64,000 nucleotides of DNA from Thermothelomyces thermophilus ATCC 42464 (lineage: Eukaryota > Ascomycota > Sordariomycetes > Sordariales > Chaetomiaceae): positions 1,550,001 to 1,614,000 of the forward strand of contig NC_016475.1 of the NCBI RefSeq assembly GCF_000226095.1. The letters are read 5' to 3'. The stretch's first letter is position 1, and each line of letters opens with the position of its first letter. The notes beneath the pieces were generated by a model. The model was not told the DNA's origin. It was given only the letters and a program-made list of their open reading frames with translations, and made no database searches. Below are positions 23,378 through 35,846 of this stretch, piece after piece. Made by a program: the position numbers and the translations under genes.

Positions 23378-26300
23378 TCAAACGCCACCAACGCCCCCTT
23401 CCTCAAAGCTCTCATCCCAACCGCCCGTCTCCAGCAGGTACCCGCCGACCCCCTCCTTCACAATCCCGACCGTCTCCCCCAGCGCGCTGTTCCACTGGTC
23501 CTGCACCACCCGGACCTTCTCCTTCAGGTCGTCCGTCAGCCGCCTGGTCTCCTCCGCCTTCGTCTCCTCCACCCGGGCCGGGTCCCTGCCGTCGAGCTCC
23601 ATCACCTTGGCCTTGGCCGTGACGCAGGCCTCCTTGACCTCGTGCAGCAGGCAGAGCAGGTTCGTCTGGCTCTCGATGAACTGGTACGTGCTCTTCTCGG
23701 CGTGCAGCAGCAGGCTGTAGAGGTACTGCAGCGGGTGCTCGTGGTAGCTCGGGTTCTCGGCGAACTCGGCGGCGGGGATCTGGATGTGGAAGCCCTCGAG
23801 GTCGGCGCCGTCGGCCGGGATCTTGTCGAGCAGCCGCTTGAGCGGCGGCGCGATGTCCCAGAAGGCGTTGAGCTGCACCTCGACCCCGCGCACGACCGTC
23901 TCCTCGACCACGTCGCGGAACTCCTGGGTCCGGCGCAGCGCCTCCTCGGCGAACGCCAGCGCGCGCTTGGCCGCGTCCTCGGCGAAGAAGGCCTCGGCCG
24001 ACGCCACCTTGTCGTTTTGTCCCTCCAGCCGGTACGGCACCAGCACCATGTCGCGGTAGCGGTCGTTGCGGTCCGAGAGGAGGTCGTACAGGCTGCGGTG
24101 GAGGGATTCGCGTGCCTCGAAGATCCACTTGAGGAGCGTGAGCTTCTCGAGAAGCTCCGGCTGCTCGTCACCTTCCTCCTGAGGGAGGTTGGGGTTGGAC
24201 TCGTGGGTTTCGTCAAAGAGTCGGCTGCGGAGGGACTGGAAGAGGTTGGTCGCCGCGTTGATGCGCGTCTGGAGGATCTCGTTGACCGGCATGACAACGG
24301 CCGTCTGGAAGGAGTCGAAGTCTTTCCTCTCGAGCTCCCTGACCTGGTTATGCTCCTCCGTCTTGGCCTCGGCTTCGATAGCCGCCGCTTCCGCGTACCC
24401 GATGGTGCCCGAAGAAACTTGCTCCTGGAGATGCTGGCGGAGAGCTTGCCGGCGCTTCTTGGTCGCCTCGGCGGCTTCTGCCCGCATCTTTGCGCTGTCT
24501 TGCTCGAATGCGTCCTTGATCACCTCGATCTCCTTCATGTCGCTGATTGCGCGGACTTCGGCGCGGGTCTGCGCCAGCTCGGGGTGGTTATTGTTCACGG
24601 CGGGGTGGTGGCGTGGGTAAGGGGGCGGCAGCGTCACAAGCCGAGAGACATCCAGGTGGTCCGGGTTTGGGGTGGCCGGCGCTGACGAGGAGGCGAGCGA
24701 GCTGCGGGAGAAGTTCTGCGGCGGAGCCGCCGGGTCTTGGTCATGCCATCCGGTCTTTTCCGGCGGGAAAGAATCGCGCTTGCCCGACCCGTCGCCGGGC
24801 GAAGGGTGCGTGTCATCGATCCACTGCAGCGCCTCTCGTGCCTCCTTAGGAACACCCATGTACTTTGATTCCCTCTTGGACCTCTCAAGCCGGCCCCCGG
24901 GCGCACCGGTCGAGTCGGACTCCCACCAGCGACTGGCTGGCCGCCCGCGAGAGTCCTCCTCATCGAGCGCGTCGCTGACACTCATGCTCAGGATCGGCGA
25001 TAGCGAGGGCATGTAGCCGGATGACTGCCAGTTTTGGTTGGCAGGCGTCGCGGGCGACGGGGGCGCCGGTGTTTGGCTGGATGTCGGCGTGTTCCCGCCC
25101 AAGGCAGACCCGATGGACCCGCGATGCGATCTCGGCTCCGAAGACTGCGGTGTCAGTTCCACGGTTTCGCTGGTTATCGAGTTGCTCGACTCCCGTCTGG
25201 CAGCCATCGGCCGGAACAGATCGCGCGTCAGATCGAGAATCTCGGACCCCATGGCGCTGATGGCCGCCCCGTACCGTTCCCGTCGTATCCTCGACTCGCT
25301 CACAAAAAATTCGGCAAACAGCCTGACCCGTTCGGCATCGTCGGCCGCCGCCGCCTCGTTCCGGGCGAAGGCCGTGAAACGCTCGATGGCTCCCCGAGCG
25401 AACTGGTCGGTCGTCTGCGTAATGACGGCCTGTTTAGTTAACGGTGGTAAAGGAGTATTTGGCGCACTCAAAGGATCCACGCCCATGCCTCGATGTGATG
25501 AAGATGATCGACTCCCGGTCGGGGGGGTTGGGAGGGCTTTTGGCGCCAGGACTTGGCGCTCAGGCTGCTTCCCGGCGCTGGGGGACAGCATCGTGGGTGT
25601 TACCTGTCCCGACAGAATCTGTGCTGACCCATCAGCCCGTGGCGTTCGCGATTCCTGGCCAGGGTCATGCGGCTCGCCCGTCCTGGGAGCGTCGCATGTC
25701 CTCGCCGACCGCGGCGTCCCCCGGTTGATGGTCAGTCGTCTCTGTAGCCCCCCGGCAGATGGGCTTGGAATCACAATATCGGAGAGAGGCTGGGGTCGCG
25801 CGGACGGGTCGACTGAGCCGCGAGCAACCCCTCGTGTTCTGCTCTCGCTCCTCCGCTCGAGCAATGTCTGTGCCCTTTCGCCACCCCTTACGGCAGGGCT
25901 CCTGGTCAGGCCCCCCGTTGGGCTCGCCGTGGAAACGCCGGGTTCGGGTAAACTGGCGGCTGCGCCGTTCTCCGTGCTTAGAGTCTCGGAAGCAGGAACC
26001 GTTGTTGCAGCGGTCGGCGGCTCTGGGGTAGACGCGGGGGGACCCGGCATATTGTCTCCATCCCTCCAGTTTGCTGGGGTGGGCGGAACCGGTCCCAGAG
26101 CAGCGACGCCGCTGGGAGGAGGTCGTCGTGTCGGCGGTGAGACGATGGGATCACTTCCGGACTGCGTCCGCTGCGCGCTTTGGGATCTTACTGCTGACGG
26201 CGGCGGGCCCGGAGGTGGCGGCGGTACGGGCATAGAAGGGTCCCACCTTACTTGCGAGGAGGACCGCGACCGTGCCGAGGTTGGCGTGGACACAGCCGGG

Positions 26301-27058
26301 GTCGACGCCGCTCGACGTGCTGCCGGCGCCGTATTCTGAACAGACTCTTGGTCGGTCCGTTGTTGCGGTATCTGAACGGTCAGCGGCCCCGGGTGGCCGG
26401 AGTTGCAACGCGACATCAAATTGATACTGAAGGACCTGTTGTGTTGTTGCTCCGGAGACGGACTTGTTTGTCCCACCTCACGCCTTCTCCCCAGAGATGG
26501 CAGCCCAAACCGTCTCTCGCGCGAGGCACCCCTTGCTCCCGGAGGTGGAGGGAAAGACGTGTTGGCGGCGGGCGGCTCCGTCGCAACCCTCTGTACCGCC
26601 GGCGGCGGTGGCGGCGGTGGCGGCGGGGCTCTGGCGACAGATATGTTGGCCGCTTGCGGCTGATCGAATGTCGTACTCGCAGGGTGTCCGCTACGGGGAG
26701 GAGAGTACGGCGGAGGCGGGAGCGGCGACGCTTCCACGGGTCAGTCACGGCAAGGTGAACAGAAGGTTGGGGACTGCTCACTCTGAGGGTCCTGAAAAGA
26801 CTGAGCAGCCTGGGCGTGCTGGATGCGATCGGGAGCCGGGCCGACACTTGGCGAGGCTACCCATTCTTGCGGGTTGTATGGCTGAATGGCGCTCAGGGGG
26901 GTCTGGCCGGGCGGGAAGGCACCGTGAGAACTCACTGACAAGGCCGAGACCGGCGTGTTGTTGGAGTTGTGGCCATGAAATCCGCCCAGCGATCCCGTGA
27001 GAAGAGGGTTCAACCCGGCACGAAGGCGCGCCGTGGGATCGCGCGAGGAACTCATCAT
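23378..27058 (-). CDS. Large Pro-rich protein of unknown function
   Basis: I do not recognise this family. Two exons fit: 27058-26782 and 26730-23378, joined by a 51-nt intron (GTGAGC...AAG), giving about 1,209 aa. Residues up to about 800 are low-complexity, rich in Pro, Ser, Thr and Arg, with poly-Pro runs (PPPPPPPP) and many SP/TP sites; this suggests a disordered, phosphorylated scaffold. From about residue 811 the protein becomes compact and strongly helical (KKRRQALRQHLQEQ; DAAKRALAFAEEALRR), with Trp/Tyr-containing helices to the end. It has no membrane segment or signal peptide. The C-terminal part looks like the conserved module. It is convergent with FMC1. A regulatory or trafficking scaffold is only a guess. 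The gene itself is well supported by its long open frame. Confidence 0.8.
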
Positions 27059-30000
27059 GCTGGGCAGGCTTTATCAAACTCAAACCCGAGGGTAAGATAT
27101 GAGTCTTCACTTTCTGGCGATATCCGGCCAGGCGAACCTTGGGGCAAAATGTGGACAAGGCCTGCGTCGTCCCACGCTGTCCCAAGTCGTCACCAAAGAG
27201 AGACCTCGCGACGCCGTCACCAAGCCATTCACATCCGAGGTTACGTGTTGTGGGGGAGCTCGGGGGTCAGGTTCCCAGCCGCATGTGACACTTGCGTGCA
27301 AAGGCCCAGATCCTGGAGATGAGCGGTAGTTGCGCTGGCTGGAGTCGTCCTCGAAGTTGTGGTTCGCCCCAAGGCGCGGCTGCGTCGCGGGGTGTTGCGG
27401 CCTGCAGTCGGAGTCGAACAGAGGGCGAGAGCGGTGCAGGACGTAAAGAGGAATTGCACCAGGCCCGGCCGGGGTGCCGAGAGGAGGCGACAGTGGGTTC
27501 ACTGACCTATCAGTACTCTAGCGTCGTGTGTGTTGCAGGTGGGTAGATTAAAACCGTCGGACGTGCATGGAAAAGCGGGAGCCAACCCTCCCGCTCTTCG
27601 GTGGTAAGGTAGCTGGGGTTGTCGTGAGTGGCCTTTGGCGACTTGGGGGCGTCTCTGCAACTGCTTTGAAACTACCCCTAGTTCTCCGTGCCCTGCAACG
27701 GTGCAGCCTTCCAGATCGATCAATGGTTAGTCAATGCCCAACCATTCAGTGCTGCTGCCTCTCTGCCCAGGCCTCTCTGCTGGCGCAAAGCGTAAGAAGG
27801 TTGAGTTGAGATCCAGCAAGTGTGTAAGATCAGAGTGTCTCACGGCGATCACCACTGGATCTTCCCGTCCCTGTCCAACCTGGGAAACCTGACTTTTGGA
27901 GGTTAACCAGGTTCGGTGCTGCAAGACGCGGACACGCAGGTGTCACTTGGGATCGACACACGCGACGGCTCTGTGCTGCGATACCGTCGAGGATGTATGT
28001 AGTTAGTCAAAGCGTGCCTCGGAGATTGGCACGAAGTTCGGGGATGTTTCCAGCCCGTGTCTGCCCAACTTAGCAACACATTCCCCGCAAGTCATCAGCC
28101 TTGATAGATCGAGGCCGGCGACCCTGGCTGTCGCCCTTTTACCACACCAGAACAACTGCATGCTACCCACGCGATGTTGGCAAGCCCTCTAAGGGAGGGT
28201 GGAATAAAGGCACGGCCGAAAGGGGGGAGGGGCCACACGGGGCTCGATTGGCCTAGCGTAGGAGGCCTGTGCCGGCTATCTATTCTTGGTTTTGGGCAAA
28301 ATACCCAAGACCAACAATGATTCGCCAGAAGCTGTGCATTGGTCGTGATGCATGCTGCGGGCGCTTAACCCCTTGCTCGATCCTTGGCGCATGATTCGAT
28401 TGTTGCTTGTCGTTGCATCCGCAAATGGCAGATGCCTGCCCCACCTCCGCTCATGCTGCTGCTTCACGCAGTAGGATGCAGTCGAACCGACACCGCGATC
28501 GTCCCCGGTAGTATGTGGACGAGAGACATATGTACATAGTATGAGCGGGAAGTGCAAGCCCAAGGCATGGTTGTGGGACCGCCAACCAGCTGTTTCCTGT
28601 GCGCAACCTTAGGTAGCACAAGTGAGGTAGCATCGTGGAACGTGACCCACGATTTGCCTCCCCTTTGCTTTCGGCCCTCGACGAGCAGTTGATGCACTTG
28701 TTCTCCGTACGGTTCAGCCTTAATAAGACCAAGAAGGCCGAGCCGCTCCTGCCTCTAATCAGCGCTGTAGGGACAATCGTCTGCGATCTCGAGATCGGCC
28801 GAAGGGTGGTTTATCACCTCTATCCTTTGGTAGCTCAAAAAGATAGATACTAGTGGCTTGACGTAGCGTCGCGCGAACCACCGAAATTACCGAGCGGGCA
28901 AGTCCTCGTTCACTACCTAGACAACTCTTCATCCACTGCTAGCGGCGCTTCAGCCGAGGCTTTCCACTTCTTCAAGATGCTGGGCCTCAGCAGGTTGGTG
29001 GGATATTAATAGCAATGGGTTCTTCTCAATGCGTAATTCGACTGGTTACCATTGCCATCGCGAGGGAAGCCAGCATCGGAAGAGCTTGATGCCGAACGAC
29101 GAGTTTTGAGCGAAGGCGCCTGTTGCCCGAGTGCGGAATCCTGCCAGACACGCCTGCCTAGTGGCTAGGTAGCCTCGGTTTCTCAAAGCACTGCAAGGGA
29201 AGTCAGGCATATCGACATTGCTCGCAAACGAGATCTCCGGATGTGACGGCCAGTGGCTTAACGAGGCCGCTCTGAACAATCCACCGATTCCATAGGAAGA
29301 AGTTAGCCAAGCGAGCGGGGGTTTTCTTTTCGTACGAGTACTAGTAGTGTAGCGGCCAACCGTCGAATCTTGGCAAAAGTCTATCCTTTCAGTTGGGACT
29401 GGTGTTCTTTATTTAGACAACAGTCGGCGCCTCGCTTGAGCATACGCCGAAAATATCTTGCTGGTTCGCGCCGGCTTCTGGCAACGGAGTTCGGCCGGAC
29501 TCCACCCGGCCGGGATGGGCCGAGCGGCGAGAGCGGGTACATACACAACAATCCGTGTACACTAGGTACTGTCCACATGGGTATATGTGTGTGCGTGTGT
29601 GTGTGTGCTTGTTTGTGTGTATGATGTGTGTTTGATGTGTCTCGTAGTGTAGAAGCACTAGCACCCAAGTTCTCTGGCACACAAAGCTCGTGTCGTGTTC
29701 CTTGACCCCCTCTTCAGGGCCTCTCTACCGTAGTAATCCAAGGTTGTCGACCCTCAGATTGAATCGCGCCGTTGGCGGGATAAGGCAAGGCGACCCTACC
29801 ACGGCCAATTTGTCTTAAACTGCTGAGCTGAACCGAGTATGCGGGACTCGGGATTCTGTGGTTCCTTGCGAACCTCGAGACATCGTCCATTAGTTATGTC
29901 GAAGATCCATTTTGTAAGGCGATGCTCTGGTGTCCTACACACGTGTATGGAAGGCTGATGAATCAAGGCAGCTCAAGGCCGACGGTCGTCAGGGAATGGC

Positions 30001-30610
30001 AAGAGCTGGTCAGAGGCAAAAAATGGCGATCACATTCACAGATTGTCTGCTGCTCGGTCTGGAACCGCCCCTCAATCGGGCTCGATTGGGGGACCCCGCC
30101 CCACGAAAAAGGTTAGGACCTGAACCCCACCAAAGGCGGTCAGATTTCCTGCCCCTGTTCCCCGCCCAATTGGAGCGGAGCCTGCTGAGTTTTCTAGAGC
30201 TTTCCAAAGATGCTCTCTCACAGTTGCTCCCATCTCTTCATCTGGGCGAGCCTCGCTCCCCCATCAACAGCTCCGAGTTGACTCCCCGCAGGAAACACCG
30301 TGACCGACGTTCCCGATCAACAAGCAGGTACGTTTGTTTTTTTATGATTTTGCACGTCTGCACTCGTTTCCGCGCCAATTGCTCCCTGATGATTGTTCAG
30401 CTGGCACCAGTCATAGGGTGACTTGTACTCGTTCCTTTGATGACAGATGCTGCGGCCAACCAGGCCATCTCTGACTGAGCAACAAGCAGCGCGTGTATCT
30501 TTTACGTGTAGCTCGGAGATCCGTTGCTGACCGACGCAGAGTGATATCGAACTCAAGACAATTCCTCCAAACCCCGTTTACCGTTCTCGACAAGCGCCAC
30601 CGCCGCCAAG
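27059..30610. other. 3.5 kb gene-free divergent region
   Basis: Long, GC-normal stretch between the start codons of the Pro-rich protein gene and AHA1. No ORF with a recognisable domain and no tRNA or 5S pattern was seen. It contains a GT microsatellite. It may hold long 5' leaders or an unrecognised non-coding transcript. Confidence 0.5.
29584..29630 (+). repeat. GT microsatellite (imperfect)
   Basis: Imperfect TG/GT run interrupted by single C and TT. No gene overlaps it. Confidence 0.85.
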
Positions 30611-31827
30611 ATGGTTCTGCACAATCCCAACAACTGGCACTGGGTGAACAAGGATGCGTCAGCGTGGGCGCGCCAGTGGTTCGAGGATAACCTCACCAAG
30701 ATCGAGGCAAAGGAAGGAGATGTCACGGCCAAGATCACCAAAGTCATCAGCATGATTGGAGATGTCGAGGTGGCGCAGCGCAAGGGCAAGGTCATTACGA
30801 TTTTTGATGTCAAGTTAACCCTGGAGTATACAGGTACGTTCTTTTATAGAATACAATCACTCTGTTTGTCACGTTGCGCTCTTTTTTTGCTTTAGATGTC
30901 TACCTGTAACCTGTGTCTTGCCAACCCGTAGCTGAACTGTCCATGCCCCAGGCTCCACTCCCGAGGATGACGACATCTCGGGCACCATCACGATTCCGGA
31001 GGTGTCGCACGATCTCACGGAGGACGAGTTCGTGGTAGGTCTACTCTTGTCATCCAATTTGCTGGCCCTTGACCGCAGACTAAGAAAGTATCACGTCAGT
31101 TCGAAATCGATATCTACTCCGAATCCAAGGACAAGCAGCCAGTCAAGGACCTTGTCCGGTCGAAGCTCGTCCCCCAGCTGCGGACCGAGTTTCTCAAGCT
31201 GTCCCCAGCCCTGATTGCCGAGCACGGCAAGGACATTCAGCATGCTCCCGGCTCGAACCCCTCGAGTGGCTTCTCTACCCCGAAATACCTCCCCCAGACC
31301 ACGTCTTCAGCCAAGCCGGCGACCACATCAAGCTCAAAGACGACCAAGACCTCGATCGTCAACACGACCACTGTGACCGACAACGAGGAGTTCCGCACGA
31401 CGGCCGAGGAGCTCTACCAGACCTTCACCGACCCTCAGCGGATAGCCGCCTTCACTCGGGCGCCTCCCAAGGTGTTTGAGGGGGCCAAAAAGGGCGGCAA
31501 GTTTGAGCTGTTTGGCGGCAATGTCTCGGGCGAGTACCTGGAGTTGGAGCAGCCGAAGAAGATTGTCCAGAGCTGGCGTCTGGACCAGTGGCCGGCCGGC
31601 CACTACTCGACCCTACAGATCGAGTTCGACCAGAACGATGTTGACAAGGTCACCACCATGCGCGTAGAGTGGACGGGCGTGCCCATCGGCCAGGAAGAAG
31701 TGACCAGGCGGAACTGGCTCGAGTACTATGTCCGCAGCATCAAGCGGACTTTTGGGTGAGTGTCACTGCCCGGCTTGCTGCATATCTGATGCTAACCCAC
31801 CCCGTCAGCTTCGGAACGATTCTCTAG
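30611..31827 (+). CDS. aha1: Hsp90 co-chaperone AHA1 (activator of Hsp90 ATPase)
   Basis: AHA1 binds the middle domain of Hsp90 and stimulates its ATPase in the cytosol. Four exons fit: 30611-30833, 30952-31034, 31100-31755 and 31809-31827 (introns 118, 65 and 53 nt), giving 326 aa, the usual length. The N-terminal Aha1_N domain starts NPNNWHWVNKDASAWARQWF, including the NxNNWHW box needed for Hsp90 stimulation. A Ser/Thr-rich linker (about 165-200) joins it to the C-terminal AHSA1/SRPBCC domain (TTAEELYQTFTDPQRIAAFT ... RNWLEYYVRSIKRTFGFG). The last exon encodes only the final residues. Intron 2 has two in-frame acceptors 21 nt apart (after 31078 or 31099). The downstream one was chosen because the upstream segment contains a good branch-point-like ACTAAG. 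Confidence 0.93.
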
Positions 31828-32919
31828 AGGAACGGCATTGCAAGGGAGACGGCGTTTGGACGGAAGGGTTACGGCAGTCTGACGGGTATGCACGGTACGG
31901 GATGGCAATGGCATCTAAAGACTTAGAACGGCCCAGCCTCGTGTATCTCAGGGGTCACGATTTCTTGATGATTCCTGGGTATCACCGGCGATATACGGCG
32001 TTACGAAGCACTGGCCAACAATAGAAAGGATAATACACGCCATACTATCTCCACGAGTTGTGTCCCATCGACGTGTTTGTCAGCAACCTGCTGCGGGAGT
32101 AAAAGAGAAAAAAAATCAGTGAGGACCTCGCCGGCGAGGGGTGGCGTTATGAGCAATTAATTAGCGCCCCAAAGAGGAGAGAGTCCTTCGCGGTTGAAGG
32201 GTGGTGGGTGGCGGTTGTTCTCAGCTGGGGGAGAGCAACATTGTGTGAACACCGTTTGGATTGTACTCCGTGGCAGCATCTGGAATACCTCGTTGCTGAA
32301 GTTACCATTGACGCTCTCATCGTAGGCAGGAAAATATGAGAAAATGAAGTAGAAAGTGTGGTTATAGTTGTTGGGGATTCAAGAGCAGAGGTTTGAATAC
32401 CTAATTAGGTCGGTACTTTGCAGCTGCTACTTCCAAATATAATTAATTAATAAATGTACTGTGTATTAACATAATTATGAGTTCTCTCTTTCGACACGCC
32501 TGCTCTTCTTTTAGACTCGCCCTGCAAAATTAAATCAAACGATCCTGTCTGTCATTCATTAATTATTTAAACTTTTTTTTTTCGTAACACAGACTGGAGG
32601 CCCCTGTTCACGGGATGCATTTGCGGTCACATCACGATGGTTCTTTTCAAAAGAACTTGAGACTTGTTTGGCATCTTCCGAGCTCTACCTCGTCTCCAGG
32701 TTTTTTTTTGGCTGCTCGGTACATCTTTGCCGTTCGTCATCAAAACCAGCGGCTCATGATTGATCACGCCTCGAACCTTCCGGCCGAGCGCTCCTCGTCT
32801 CTTTCTCCCTCGATAGAGTGAATCATGCGGCATCACACCACATAAAATCGCCAGACGAAAAAAAAAACTATCACGGAGATACGAAAAACAAAGGGTGAGA
32901 AAAAAAAGAAAGAGGCGGC
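31828..32919. other. Convergent intergenic region, AT-richer
   Basis: About 1.1 kb between the 3' ends of AHA1 and the pectate lyase. 32400-32580 is AT-rich with poly-T, and no gene is seen. Small ORFs lack recognisable domains. Confidence 0.5.
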
Positions 32920-34342
32920 TTAGAAGGCGAGAGTGGCGCCGCTGTTGGCGGTGGCGTCGCGGACGTTGGCGGAGCCGACGACGGAGTACCGGTAGGGGAT
33001 GGAAGGGGCGGCGTTGGCGACGGGGGCGTCGTTGGTGGAGCCGCCGAGGTCGACGTCGACGACGGCGGCGGAGCCGTCGATGTCCGAGTCGAGCGAGGTG
33101 ATGGCGCGCTTGGCGTTGACGAAGGCGCTCGACTCGACCAGCACGACGGCGCCCATGCGCGTGTTGACGCCCGAGGTCGTGATGGTGTCGTAGTAGTTGC
33201 TGGGGAGGAGGAGGAGGAGGAGGAGGCGCGGTCGTGTTAAATTCAGCCAGTTCTTGCAAATTTGTTTTTTTTTTTCTTACGGTTTTTGATTTGGGAAAGA
33301 AAAAAAAACGAAAATCGCATCTGGCTTACTTGAAGATGTGACCGGTGCCGAAGCGGATCGAGGGCGTGCGGCTGCTGATGTTGGTCCACCTGTTGTTGGC
33401 GTACGTGACGTGGAGCTTGCCCGTGTCCTCGTCGGCGTTGCTGTCAGAGTGGCCGACCAGCGAAGCCTTCCACTGCAGTTGAGAAAGGAGCGAAGTGATG
33501 ACTTGGTCAGCAACGTGATCTTCTTCTTCTTTTTCATCTTCTTCTTATTCGAGGAAGAAAGCAAAGAGAGAAGAAAATAAAGAGAGAAAACGTGGGCGAG
33601 GGGAATTACATGGTCGTGGAAGTGGGTGTTAGAGACGGTGACCCAGTCGGCGGCGTGGGTGATGTCGATCAGACCGTCGTAGTAGTCCTTGTCGACGTTC
33701 AGGTCGCCGCTCAGGTCGAGATGGTCGAGCCAGACGTTGGTGGCTTCCTGGACGGTGATGCAGTCGCCGCCCACCACCTTGCTGAGCTTCAAGTTGCGGA
33801 CGATGACGTTCTTGACGCCCTTGATGGTAAGGTTGATGCCGGTGAGGGCTGAACGGGTTCTGTTAGTAACTAGTCTATTGCCGGGCTCATTTTGTGTTTA
33901 TAATATAACGAGAGAAAAAAGAACAGAAAAGGCCGACGTACAAGCACCGGCCTTCCCGAGAACGCTCGTGTTAGCGCCGATCTTGACGGAGCCAGAGCCG
34001 CTGATGCTGCCGTCGACAATGATGATCTTCTTGTCGTCACCCTTGGCGGCGGCACTGAACTCGGCGAAGCTGGTGACGGTTGTGGTCGTTCCGCCCGCAC
34101 CTCCAGTTGTGCTGTTGTGATGTTGTAACAAACCAAAGGTTTAGCATCAGCAGATCCGGGGCACCAAGGAGATATGGGGGAGTCAAAACTCACCCGCCGT
34201 TGGTGGAGGCGTAGCCGATGTCGCAAACGTCGTTCGGGCTGGCACGCTTGTAGAGCTGTCCGCCGATGTTGACTGTGGGTGTGGGCGAGGCGGCAACAAG
34301 GCCGGCCAGGGCGGCGATGGTTGTGGTCAACAGAAACTTCAT
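32920..34342 (-). CDS. Secreted pectate lyase, polysaccharide lyase family 1
   Basis: Cleaves de-esterified pectin by beta-elimination outside the cell. Five exons fit: 34342-34194, 34111-33942, 33848-33610, 33472-33330 and 33199-32920 (introns 82, 93, 137 and 130 nt), giving 326 aa. Residues 1-18 form a signal peptide (MKFLLTTTIAALAGLVAA). The PL1 parallel beta-helix features follow: TSVLGKAGA, NVIVRNLKLS, ATNVWLDHLDLSGD (the WxDH box), DGLIDITHAADWVTVSNTHFHDH with Ca-binding Asp, and SRTPSIRFGTGHIFNNYY, which contains the Arg expected to be catalytic. An A-rich 5' leader (poly-T on the plus strand, 34375-34394) and a TATA-like ATATTAATA near 34443 precede the ATG. It is divergent from the LPMO-like gene, suggesting co-regulated biomass breakdown. 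Confidence 0.92.
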
Positions 34343-35846
34343 GTTGGGCGTCGGGTGTCTTGAAATTTTTGTTTCTTTTTTTTTTTTTTTTTTGGTTTTC
34401 TTTTTCTCTTCTCTTCACTGTGGTTTGCGGAGAGCTGAAGGGTATTAATATAGTATGCTTGTTGATGAGAAAAGGAAGTGTGATAGGACTCGTACGAAGG
34501 CGAGGAGGGTTGGTTTCAGATTTATATACGCGCTCCAGTCATTATCCCTTTACCTGATTACGCAGTATCAGATGGGTCTCTCGCTACATCCCATCTCCAG
34601 ATTCTTGGTGTTGTTCGTTACGGTCGTGTACTCGATTTCCTCCGCTAAAAGTCCGAACTCCCCCCGAGTCACACCAAGGGCTCGGCAGCCCGAAACGACG
34701 GACAAAACCATCCAGCATTTCTACACGAATGAGACGAATGAGGGCGAGAGTGGTGCCAAGAAAACTCCGGAGCGACGTGAGACCGCCGAGTCAAAACTGA
34801 CCTGATCTCGTAGGACCAGATGTTAATAGTCGTATTTTTTACCATAACGTATCAGAATTCCCGTTCGAGGCAACCCCGTCGTCAGGCGCCAAGACATCAG
34901 TGGTGGAACGAGCTATTTCGGTCAAGGACTACGCAGGAGCAACCCGTACTGCGTACTCGTTCGTTCGCGCGTGGGCGGGATTCTGTCCGGCCCCGGGGCG
35001 AACATTCCGGTGTTTCATGTTTCGATTTTCGATCGTCAAGTAGCAGGGAGCAAGTGTGGGGCCGAGAATTGAGGTTGGGAAACTTTACGCGCTTCCGCTT
35101 CCGCTTCCGGAAGAGCTACCGCCGCGGCCCGCTTATTACACCAATGGATGACGAAGACATACTACTACTCCGTAGTGTAGGGAACTACCAAGTAAGTACG
35201 GATACCTCCTCCGTGCCTACCTAATAGGTAACCTAGCTACCTATCGATTCGAGAACTGAGGAAAGGGGGGGTCAGAAACGACGATCATTTTCCGTTCTGC
35301 ATGTTTTTGACGGCGAGCGACTAATTATTTCCTGGTCAAGCCCTCTTCCGCCCGCGTGTCCTGAGGCGCAACCTTTTCGTTCCCCAACTGATGAAACACA
35401 CAAAGATACTCCGTAATTCTCCCACCAATGGCGCAGAAAGGAGGCACGCTGAGCCTCAACCATCAGCCAAGTCTGCCTCAGCAGGGGACGGCCGATGGGT
35501 ACGGGGACTAGAGTAGCAGTTGAAACCCCACGAGTTGTTTGTTCTTGATTAAACCCAGATGTTCCCCTGCGTCCCATTCGTGGCAAAAGCTTGTTCGTTT
35601 CGTTTCCCGGTGCGGCGGTCGACGGGCAGTTGGATCCCGGATCTGATTTCTGCAGTCCACATGCTCGTGGATGCCCGTGAGTTGCACGGAGAAATGAATC
35701 CGCCGACTACACACCTACCTGAATAGTCTTTGAATCCTGAAGGGTCATATTCGTCGGTGGTGCTGCTGCTGCTGCTGTTGTTGTTGTTCCCCCTATCCTG
35801 TCGCGGCTCGCGTGCTAGATACAGGACGAAACTGTCTGCACACGAG
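34343..35846. promoter_or_regulatory. Shared upstream region of pectate lyase and LPMO-like genes
   Basis: 1.5 kb divergent intergenic region. It holds the A-rich leader and TATA-like box of the lyase and scattered CreA-type SYGGRG matches (for example CCGGGG near 34993). Such short matches are expected by chance. A CTG/TTG triplet run lies at 35759-35788. No ORF with a domain was recognised. Confidence 0.35.

Noticed and set aside
16687-26781. Three introns of exactly 51 nt as introner-like elements
   Set aside because: The intron sequences (two in rap1, one in the Pro-rich gene) are unrelated; 51 nt is a usual fungal intron length.
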